Below, one piece after another: positions 13,501 through 25,500 of a DNA stretch of 64,000 nucleotides (position 1 is its first letter; each line of letters opens with the position of its first letter). The stretch is from assembly GCA_963971305.1 (NCBI GenBank), contig OZ020310.1, positions 61,143,017 through 61,207,016 of the forward strand. Reading direction: 5' to 3'. Position numbers and translations under genes: made by a program. Under the pieces are notes generated by a model, which saw only the letters and a list, made by a program, of their open reading frames with translations, was not told the origin of the DNA and did not search any database. Source of the stretch: Arcuatula senhousia (lineage: Eukaryota > Mollusca > Bivalvia > Mytilida > Mytilidae).

Positions 13501-16500
13501 CTTACCTGTTAACATAAGCATGATATGGGAATGTTGCCCCGGCCATCTTGTACTTACCTGTTAACATAAGCATGATATGGGAATGTTGCCCCAGCCATCT
13601 TGTACTTAACTGTTAACATAAGCATGATATGGGAATGTTGCCCCAGCCATCTTGTACTTACCTGTTAACATAAGCATGATATGGGGATGTTGCCCATGCC
13701 ATCTTGTACTTACCTGTTAACATCAGCATGATATGGTAATGTTGCCCCAGCCATCTTGTACTTACCTGTTAACATAAGCATGATATGGGAATGTTGCCCA
13801 TGCCATCTTGTACTTACCTGTTAACATAAGCATGATATGGGGATGTTGCCCATGCCATCTTGTACTTACCTGTTAACATAAGCATGATATGGGAATGTTG
13901 CCCCAGACATCTTGTACTTACCTGTTAACATAAGCATGATATGGGAATGTAGCCCCGGCCATCTTGTACTTACCTGTTAACATAAGCATGATATGGGAAT
14001 GTTGCCCCTGGCCATCTTGTACTTACCTGTTAACATAAGCATGATATTGGAATGTTGCCCGGCCATCTTGTACTTACCTGTTAACATAAGCATGATATGG
14101 GAATGTTGCCCCAGCCATCTTGTACTCACCTGTTAACATAAGCATGATATGGGAATGTTGCCTCAGCCATCTTGTACTTACCTGTTAACATAAGCATGAT
14201 ATGGGAATGTTGCCCCGGCCATCTTGTACTTACCTGTTAACATAAGCATGATATGGGAATGTTGCCCCAGCCATCTTGTACTTACCTGTTAACATAAGCA
14301 TGATATGGGAATGTTGCCTCAGCCATCTTGTACTTACCTGTTAACATAAGCATGATATGGGAATGTTGCCTCAGCCATCTTGTACTTACCTGTTAACATA
14401 AGCATGATATGGGAATGTTGCCTCAGCCATCTTGTACTCACCTGTTAACATAAGCATGATATGGGAATGTTGCCCCAGCCATCTTGTACTCACCTGTTAA
14501 CATAAGCATGATATGGGAATGTTGCCCCAGCCATCTTGTACTTACCTGTTAACATAAGCATGATATGGGAATGTTGCCCATGCCATCTTGTACTTACCTG
14601 TTAACATAAGCATGATATGGGAATGTTGCCCCAGCCATTGTGTACTTACCTGTTAACATAAGCATGATATGGGAATGTTGCCTCAGCCATCTTGTACTTA
14701 CCTGTTAACATAAGCATGATATGGGAATGTTGCCCCAGCCATCTTGTAGTTACCTGTTAACATAAGCATGATATGGGAATGTTGCCCCAGCCATCTTGTA
14801 TTTACCTGTTAACATAAGCATGATATGGGAATGTTGCCTCAGCCATCTTGTACTCACCTGTTAACATAAGCATGATATGGGAATGTTGCCCCAGCCATCT
14901 TGTACTTACCTGTTAACATAAGCATGATATGGGAATGTTGCCCCAGCCATCTTGTACTTACCTGTTAACATAAGCATGATATGGGAATGTTGCCTCAGCC
15001 ATATTGTACTTACCTGTTAACATAAGCATGATATGGGAATGTTGCCCCAGCCATCTTGTAGTTACCTGTTAACATAAGCATGATATGGGAATGTTGCCCC
15101 AGCCATCTTGTAGTTACCTGTTAACATAAGCATGATATGGGAATGTTGCCCCGGCCATCTTGTAGTTACCTGTTAACATAAGCATGATATGGGAATGTTG
15201 CCACAGCCATCTTGTAATTACCTGTTAACATAAGCATGATATGGGAATGTTGCCCCAGCCACCTTGTAGTTACCTGTTAACACAAGCATGATATGGGAAT
15301 GTTGCCCCAGCCATCTTGTACTTACCTGTTAACATAAGCATGATATGGGAATGTTGCCCTGGCCATCTTGTAATTACCTGTTAACATAAGCATGATATGG
15401 GAATGTTGCCCCAGCCATCTTGTACTTACCTGTTAACATAAGCATGATATGGGAATGTTGCCCCTGCCATCTTGTACTTACCTGTTAACATAAGCATGAT
15501 ATGGGAATGTTGCCCCGGCCATTTTGACATTCTCACATCCAAGCACCATAAAACATACAAATCCAACGAGGGCCAGACCGTCTAGGATCAAAGCCAACTT
15601 AATAGCACCTAAAAAACATGGTCAAAGTCATGACTTCACACTGTTGATTTCTATTCAGTTGTTTTTGTAATTCTGTGCTTTATGTTGTTTGATTTTTCGT
15701 CCTGTTCTCATCTCATTGGTTTTTACTGGTTTGGTCTCTGCAATTGTCACTTTTGACATATGAATGCTCCATTAGTACTTCAGCTTCTTTCAAAAATACA
15801 ATACCAACCTTCCTTTAGTGATTACAAACATCATATCAAAATTTCATAACAATTGGTCAATATTAACTCAAGTTATTGCACGGAAACCAAATGTTCCCAG
15901 ACGACGACAACGACTTCGCCATAACATTGTACGATCACAAAATTTTGCGGTCCTATAAAAATGGCTAGATTTCATTAACATGGTTAAACAGGGAGTAGGT
16001 GAGCATGAAATGGAAACTCATAATTTGGGACACCATGCTGATGCTGTATATAAAAACTTAAGCTGTTATTAGTACAAAATGTAGTTGCTATGGAAACTGT
16101 TTGGAAAATTATATCCCTGCCTGCCCACTGCCAAACATTCACGAATGTATTCCATCGATTTTCACTCTATGAAATCTAGCAAACTAAAACTATGATCTTC
16201 TCGGAGAGAAGTATGTGTCTGTGTTTTATAGTGTTCAATTTACAGGAAGTGGATGAGTTACAGGCATACGATTACTTTACACCATGCAATATTATACAAT
16301 GAGGCTAAAAATGAGTATGCATCAATAATAGCATGTGCTTTAAAAGTTCACTAGAGTAAGCGTTGTTAATTGATATTCAGTAGTATTGTGTTTCCATGTT
16401 TTATATGTTGTCCGGGCTTTTTTGTCCTGTCCTTGTTTGTGTTAACTGGTTTAGTCTCTGCCCTTTGGACTTTTGACATTTGGATGCCTTTGTCAGTGGT

Positions 16501-19500
16501 ACCTTCGCTTCCTTTACAAGTTGCTTTTATTTAACCTGTTCACCAAGTTATAACCATACCTTTAGGACGAAGCTGATATCGTTTCAGTATAAAACCTCCC
16601 ACCAATATCCCTACCACAGCACCAGGGATACCTATTCCACCTGTGAAGAGAAATATCTACATCATTAAATATAGAAAATAATCAGATGTGGAATAAGTGT
16701 ACCCGACACAGCCCACAATCAAGCGGCAATTAAAAAACCATAGTTTGTTTTGGCCTGCAATGTGCAGCATGTTGGCAAAATTGTGAGGATTAAAGTCTAC
16801 TGGTATATGTGTAATACTGTTTTGGGGCTGATACAGGTGATATTAGCAGGTTGTAAATGTTTTCTTGAATATCAAAACAATGGTTTTTTTCAATAGCTAA
16901 ATGTTTGTTATTAGATATAGACTAGCAGAATAACTGACCCATAGTGTCTATATCAATGTTCTGACCAACTATTGAAAACAACCATTAAATGAACTTATTC
17001 CTTGTATTCCCTGCTGTAAATATATTAGTTCTATTGAATTGCCTGTAATTGGCAAACACATACATGACATATCAATGATTGCATGTAACTTGAGATAGGG
17101 CAGATATTAATAATATTACTTGATATCAATTTCATATGACTTGGTCAACTTTAACATGTTGAAAGCTTGGACTTCCATTCAGACCATAAATATCAGATCA
17201 TTAAAGATATAGCTAGATAATATTTTTTTAAAGCACTTAGTACCATGTATAAGGTGGCACATAGATAACAAATACACACACAGAAATTCAATAAAATCAT
17301 GTAAAGTAACTGCAGTAAATAAAGTTTATTTTGACCACTGAATTTCTAAATCAGGGTTAAATCTTAATGAATTGTAAAATGAAAAGTATGGGATCATTTC
17401 TCGTCATTATCATGATAATGTTTCAAAATATAACCAGTCAAAAAATATCAAGGCACTATATTTTTAAAGATAAAACCATATTCAGTTTGTTTTATTGTTA
17501 AATAAATTAATTTAGATCAAGATCAATCTGCACACTTAATGCATGCTATAGATAGAAACATGATATAAAACTTTCAATTGATATGTTTACAATTAGAAAA
17601 CTAATTGTGTTATTTCTCAATGGATGAGGTGTTTGAACAAGTGGGGTTCAAAATGGGGATTTTAATCTATAAATTGTTTTAAAATTATTTTTTCCTATCA
17701 TACGATTTTTTAATTGAGAAAACATGTAATTGAAATCAATTTATAAGAAATGACCACAATATTTGTTCTGTCTATTCAAAATAACATTTTTAAAAGTGGC
17801 ACACACTTTTGTGTAACCTGCTTAAATATAGGTCTTGCCACACGAAAAACTAAAATGTCGCCTGAAAAAACTTCTCCAAAAAGCCTTTTCAAACTCTAGG
17901 AATTTTGTTGTTTTGGGTTATAATTCTACCTTCTTTTCAAAAACATCTTTCAAAGATAAAATTTGTTACACACTGGAACAAGTTTGCAGTATGCTTGATT
18001 TCCTCATTGACAACATATTTGTCACCTTCGGAGGAGAGATTTTTCAACAACAAATCGGCATTCCAATGTGCACAAACTGTGCTCCTTTTCTCGCCGATTT
18101 GTTTTTATAATCTTACGAGACTGAATTTCTTCAGGGACTCGTAAAGAACAAGAAGATGAAAGAGGCAAGGTCATTTAATCTTACATTCAGATATATTGAT
18201 GATGTCCTTTCTGTCAATAACACTTCATTTGGTAGATGGATTCCTTCAATATATCCTCCTGAATTGGAGATTAAAGAGACCACGGAATCAAATTGCTTCA
18301 CGTCTTTCTTGGATTTGCACCTCGAATTTGACCCAGGTGGTCATCTCAGTACAAAAATTTACGATAAACGAGACAATTTTAATTTTCAAATTATTAATTT
18401 TCCTAATCTACAGAGCAATATACCTACTTCTCCTGCATACGGTGTTTATATTTCACAACTTATTCGATATGCTAGAGCTTGCACACATTTCACAGATTTT
18501 TTGATCAGACACCGATTTCTTCGTGACCGACTTTTGGAGCAGGGCTATAAGAAAATAGGTCTCATACGAGCACTAAAAAAATTCTTTCTTCGTTATCAGC
18601 CACTAGTAGAAAAGTTCAACATTGAGTTAAAAGATATGATAGTTAATTGTTTTAATTAGTGTTTGACTGGTCTTCTGTACTGAGATGATCACCTCAATAT
18701 CCCTGTTGTGTCTCACAACTATGTTGTGTTCTATGGTCATTACCTGATCCTAAGATCGCAATGGAAGAGGGAGGTTTGGCGCCATAAAACCTGGTTAAAC
18801 CCACCACTTCTTTAGAAGTGCCTGTACCCAGTCAGGACCATTGCTACCTTTAATTCTTCTGGTTTTGTGTTTCTCTCAAATAAATATTACAACAAAGTTC
18901 CAGACAAAAGCTTCTGCATTTTGTTCATGATCATTTTCATATCCTACAGTCCTATTATTTTCGACTTATAAAACCTAATTCCAAGAAAATTTTACAGTGT
19001 CACACTATTTTACGTAATTATGTATAATATGGGTCAAGCAAATTTAACGATGTCACACTATTCTATGTCACTATATATGTTATGGACTTGAAGATCGCAA
19101 TGGAAGAGGGAGGTTTGGCGCCACAAAACCTGGTTTAACCCACCATTTCGTTTGAAATGCCTGTACCAAGTCAGGACCATTGCGATCCACCAATTCTCCG
19201 GTATGACTGATTCATTTTTGTCATTTTCTCTGGACTATGAGATTGATCATTCAAGTTCAGTAGTTTTGTTATTACCTTTATTTACACAGTGTGTGCCACA
19301 TTCTAAAATGCTATTTCTTCATAGACTGAAAAAATATTGTGGTCATTCCTTAAATGAATTCAACTTTACCCTTAAATCTTGAAATTGTGAGATATGGATG
19401 TGCCAATCCCTTCCTCTGATCCTTAAATGGAACAGTATTTAATGCTAAACAATCATATACATGTACAATGACACATAAAATACATTCTACTCGGTTTAAT

Positions 19501-22500
19501 TTCTAAAGTCTGACCAAACAAACTGAAGTTTTTGTGATATACAAGTGCAGTCATGCATGTACCCGTAGTCATGATCATGATGGTAAGTATTTGGCAGACA
19601 CAAATTAGCCAATGTGAAACCCATCTATTGGCAGATAGAAAGGGCAGCAAGTTGAACATGATTTTTCTGAGTTTCAACATGTTCAAGGTGTTTATTCTAA
19701 AAACTAAAATCAAGACACATGTTTCATGTTCATTCTATTTTCAGGAGTGTATTTCCTAAGTTTGTTTACTGGCTAAGTTTTTTGTACTATTAAATCATGT
19801 ATATACTTCCGACACCGTTGCTTGGACAATGGCAATGGCTGCCAACCGCCCAGATTTTCACAGGTTTTCAGAATTTCAGGAAGAAAATAATGAGATGTGG
19901 AATATTGTTAGGGTTATATATTTATTTTATAATGAATAATATGAGAAGGACATTACCTTAAACATGTTAAAAGCTCGCAAAGATACCCCAAAAAATTTCA
20001 TTCCATTAATAATTTGAATTAATGGGACAAGATAATTTGGGACGAGGTGTTACTAATTTCCTGCTGTTTTACTGCACACACAGACATGACAGACACTTAG
20101 AAAACTTCAGAGAATTTTGAATGTTTCTGGTGGCAGAGGATTTTCCCTCCATAGTACCTTGAGTCTTGTGAATTTAAGAAGATTTTCTACATTAGAGAGC
20201 TCGCTGCAATGCAGGTCTTTATTTCATAATGAATATAATATAAAACATAAAAGGAGTAATCAAAAGCTGATTTCCAAAATTCCCAGAAGTTTGCAGCCCT
20301 AATAAATAAAACATAAAAAAGACATAATTTAAAGGCTTAATGATACAAGTTCTACATGTTTCATGTGTTTTAAATCAAATCTTGTTTACATTAAGCTTTA
20401 AGCAGCCAGACACTTCCATTCAATACAAACCAATTCCATAGAAGATATTTGATAATACTTTACAAGGACAATCATATGACAAAGATATAAAGATTTCTGC
20501 AGTGAGTAAGGTTATATAGAATATTGATTGACAGGGCACAATAAATAACAGAAATTAGTTTTATGTACTTCTATTGATGACAAAACGGATATTAATTCTG
20601 GATCGTATGACTCATAAACAGCCCTTCTTTGAAACAAACAAATCTAGTTTATATAACAAACAGCATAACCAAGACAAGGCTACAGTCATGACAGTGTCTG
20701 TAGAGTTTGACCAGTTTTACGCCGGTTGGATGTACATGTATACATGAACATGTACATGCATGCAACTACATGTAAGCTAAAAAAACTGAAATACTGACCG
20801 GAATATACATACTGTACCATTTACAATCCCCTTCAAATTTCAAACTTTTATGTAAAAGCCCATCAGAACTATCTGACCATGGTGATTATAAAAAAAAATA
20901 CTGACAAAAAAAAAAATCACGCATGTCAACATGTAAATGTATATAAAAATACCCAAATAGAAAATATTTAACATGACAAAAGCCATTTTTTCCTTTTCTA
21001 AATGCATCTAGTTATTTCAGGTGAAGTTTCCATTAACATTTTGTATATATATTTATAAGCTATTTCAAATAGCCTGGTTTTGATTAACAAACTGTTACAT
21101 GTATCTTAAATGAATGATTAAAACTTTGACATGCCTTTAAAGGCTTTTCTTACATTGTAAGTGCAGTGGCTGATCCAGGGGGGGGGGGGGGGTTCTGGGA
21201 GTCGCAACCCCCTCTTTCCTCTGAAATTTTTAAAATTTGTGTAGATTTTCTGCAAAATTGGTCTGGACCCCCCCCCACCCTCCCCTCTTTTGCCCACAGA
21301 ACCCTCTATGTGGAACTCCCCCTTTCGAAAATTTCTGGATCCACCCCTAAAAGTGTTGTTACACGAAAATAAGATTTGAATTATAATGCAATTTAAACTG
21401 ATTCTAGCCATTAGCCTTAGTAGATGGATAAGGAAACTAAAATCGTTCCGTCATCCTGCTGGTTGGGTTGAAGATCTATCAATAATAATTGTAGCTCTCG
21501 GAACAGACTGGCAGAGAATAAATACAGGACGGTATTGACTAAATGTGCACATGATATACGTCATTACATTTGTTAAACCAACATTACTCAACCTCATGTG
21601 AAACAGACTTTAAGATTTTCATAATGTACCTTAATAAATATTTTTGTGTTTTAGAAAACTTTAATCTATATATATGTATTGTTTAACCATGTAAAATGAC
21701 TGCAACAGAAAAACAAGACAAACAGCCACAATTGCTTTTTAAAACATATAAATGTTCATGTATTATAGCCTCCATTTTAACATGCATTTTGAATGGTAAA
21801 TTAAAACATTACAAATAAATCTAAGTTTTTTTTCGGCCTGGGAAAAGGATGTTACCTTCCTTCTCCCAAATGTTTTAAGTTCAAAGGTCCAGAAAACCCA
21901 CACAAATTTGAAGATCTAAATATTTTAGTAATATGTACAACTTCATATGAAGATCTTCAAACATACCAAGTTTTATTGAATTCTCTTCAGTAGTTTCAGA
22001 GGAGTTGCACTGACAAGATGAGAAAGGATTTTCAGCAAATTTCTAAGTTCAAAGGACCTGCTGTCAAAGCAGTTCACCTGTAGATTAAAAGTGAAAAACA
22101 CAATACACAAAGGAAGGGGGAAATTTGGTTTAAATTGGGACGTTTGGACAGTGGAAACTTTGGCTGATGAAGATGTGCGAGTTTGGCATTATGTGCGGAA
22201 ATCCTAATGGAGAAAATCGCGACACAGAGATTCTATGGCGATAAGCAAGGGAGCACTGTTATACCTGTGAAAAGATTGGCCATAGATTTTGAGGTTCTAT
22301 GTACCTGTGAAAAGATTGGCCATAGATTTTGAGGTTCTATGTACCTGTGAAAAGATTGGCCATAGATTTGGAGGTTCTATGTACCTGTGAAAAGATTGGC
22401 CATAGATTTGGAGGTTCTATGTACCTGTGAAAAGATTGGCCATAGATTTGGAGATTCTACGTACCTGTGAAAAGATTGGCCATAGATTTGGAGGTTCTAC

Positions 22501-25500
22501 GTACCTGTGAAAAGATTGGCCATAGATTTGGAGATTCTACGTACCTGTGAAAAGATTGGCCATAGATTTGGAGATTATACGTACCTGTGAAAAGATTGGC
22601 CACAGATTTGGAGGTTCTACGTACCTGTGAAAAGATTGGCCATAGATTTGGAGGTTCTACGTACCTGTGAAAAGATTGCCCATAGATTTGGAGGTTCTAC
22701 GTACCTGTGAAAAGATTGGCCATAGATTTGGAGATTCTACGTATCTGTGAAAAGATTGGCCATAGATTTGGAGATTCTACGTACCTGTGAAAAGATTGGC
22801 CATAGATTTGGAGGTTCTACGTACCTGTGAAAAGATTGGCCATAGATTTGGAGATTCTACGTACCTGTGAAAAGATTGGCCATAGATTTGGAGATTCTAC
22901 GTACCTGTGAAAAGATTGGCCACAGATTTGGAGGTTCTACGTACCTGTGAAAAGATTGGCCATAGATTTGGAGATTCTACGTACCTGTGAAAAGATTGGC
23001 CATAGATTTGGAGGTTCTATGTACCTGTGAAAAGATTGGCCATAGATTTGGAGGTTCTATATACCTGTGAAAAGATTGGCCATAGATTTGGAGATTCTAC
23101 GTACCTGTGAAAAGATTGGCCATAGATTTGGAGGTTCCAAACTGAGTCTCTAAGTATTTTGGCAGGAATATAACAAATCCACTGACAATAGCGATCTCAC
23201 AACAAATCCCCAGGCTGGCAAGGACGTAGATCTTATTCTTCAGTAGGTTTACAATGGACCGAGGAATATCTGAAAAGTAAAAAATAGGTAATTATATATG
23301 AGGGTTATGAACAACAGATTCAAGCAACCTCTGCCAAGCCCCCCCCCCTCTTTTCTAAGAACATATTCCCAATCCGGCAAAAATGTACATATCATATTTG
23401 TCTTGTTCTTGAGCATTTAAAAATAGACATGGGAGTATCTGAAAACTATATAGGAAGATATTATCATGATTATGTATGAGGGCAATTATGAGTGAATTAT
23501 AAGGTAAATCTTATTCTTTGAGGGAGTACTCAACACTTTGGCTAAAATAAAATTGTGTCGTTTAATTTTCATAAAAATTTGCATAAATATGCACTTAAGT
23601 CATTTAAATTTAATTGTCAAATCTTGAGAAAATCGAACCAAAGGTTTCTTGGGAAATTTTTCATTGAACATGTTGAGCATAATGGAGTTTCAACATTTCA
23701 TATTTTGTTCATTGAGAAGCCTGATTTCTTTGTATAATTGTGCCAGACTACAACTTTCCAGTGATATTTAAGAGTTTTTCATTTAGATGTTCTGTACCCC
23801 TTAAAAGGTTAATGAATATCTTAAATATATACAACAAGGAATTATGTAAGAGTTTTACCTTTTATAGCTTTGCCATACTCCTCCCAAGGAATTATGTAAG
23901 AGTTTTACCTTTTATAGCTTTGCCGTACTCCTCCCAAGGAATTATGTAAGAGTTTTACCTTTTATAGCTTTGCCGTACTCCTCCGAAGGAATTATGTAAG
24001 AGTTTTACCTTTTATAGCTTTTCCGTACTCCTCCCAAGGAATTATGTAAGAGTTTTACCTTTTATAGCTTTGCCGTACTCCTCCCAAGGAATTATGTCAG
24101 AGTTTTACCTTTTATAGCTTTGCTGTACTGCTCCCAAGGAATTATGTAAGAGTTTTACCTTTTATAGCTTTGCCTAATCCTCCCAAGGAATTATGTAAGA
24201 GTTTTACCTTTTATAGCTTTTCCGTACTCCTCCGAAGGAATTATGTAAGAGTTTTACCTTTTATAGCTTTGCCGTACTCCTCCCAAGGAATTATGTCAGA
24301 GTTTTACCTTTTATAGCTTTGCCTTACTCCTTCCAAGGAATTATGTAAGAGTTTTACCTTTTATAGCTTTGCCTAATCCTCCCAAGGAATTATGTAAGAG
24401 TTTTACCTTTTATAGCTTTGTCGTAGAATTATGTAAGAGTTTTACCTTTTATAGCTTTGTCGTAGAATTATGTAAGAGTTTTACCTTTTATAGCTTTGTC
24501 GTAGAATTATGTAAGAGTTTTACCTTTTATAGCTTTTCCGTACTCCTCCGAAGGAATTATGTAAGAGTTTTACCTTTTATAGCTTTTCTGTACTCCTCCC
24601 AAGGAATTATGTAAGAGTTTTACCTTTTATAGCTTTTCTGTACTCCTCCCAAGGAATTATGTAAGAGTTTTACCTTTTATAGCTTTGCCGTACTCCTCCC
24701 AAGGAATTATGTAAGAGTTTTACCTTTTATAGCTTTGCCGTACTCCTCCCCGTTTAGAGAGGACTTGTCTTCCTGATTCAATAAATCTTCTTTGGACTTC
24801 TGCTCTAAAATCTTTCTTTTCTCCTCCACCAGTATCCGTGGAAACGACAGGAAGGGGAATGCTAACACAAACAGGAGAATTCCACAGATAATGAATCCTC
24901 CCCACCACGCCCCAATCCACTGGGGGTCAGAAGGTCGAATGTTTACACTGTATATGAACACATCAACATAGTATTGTAAAAGTAGAGCACCTAAAGCATA
25001 ACCAAGCACTGGACCCAAAACTCCTGAGGCATAGATGAAAGCTGAAACAGATAAAACACATTAAATAACTCAGTACTGGACCCAAAACTCCTGAGGCATA
25101 GATGAAAGCTGAAACAGATAAAACAAAACACATTACCGGTACATGTACATGTATGCTATTCAATATTGGCATATTACCTTATTCATAAAAATACAACATG
25201 AAGAGTCTGTACAAGCATGACAAGAGAGATCAATGTGAAGTGAGAATGTATATGGAAAAATGGTGATTGTGCAAAACACCTCATGTACATGTATGTATCT
25301 TACCTTGGTGAATCTAGCACTGAAAAGCAAATACAGTTTGACCAATAACAACTCTTCCAATAGCCGCATATACATGTATACACCATGTACATAGTTATTA
25401 TACAATTGTACATTTTACAAATCTTATACAGATAACCTACATGTACAAGTACTCAACATGCATACATGTACAGTATATGTACTTGTACATTTAGTATCTG

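Larger units (their letters stand above)
16641..22261. other. SLCO intron 3, part not in the array
   Basis: Large AT-rich intron. It holds a short minus-strand dispersed-repeat fragment (16680-16742), the broken Penelope-like reverse transcriptase (17835-18659), two copies of a repeat at 18752-18845 and 19091-19190, and a G-rich element at about 21165-21355. Between about 19200 and 21100 I see nothing beyond short AT-rich repeats. Confidence 0.6.

Noticed and set aside
11942..15535. CRISPR array
   Set aside because: Units are contiguous with no unique spacers, the genome is eukaryotic, and the unit is the end of SLCO exon 5 with its donor.
21118..21411. Glycine/proline-rich open frames on both strands
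   Set aside because: Produced by G and C runs in a short repeat element; no start context or homology features.
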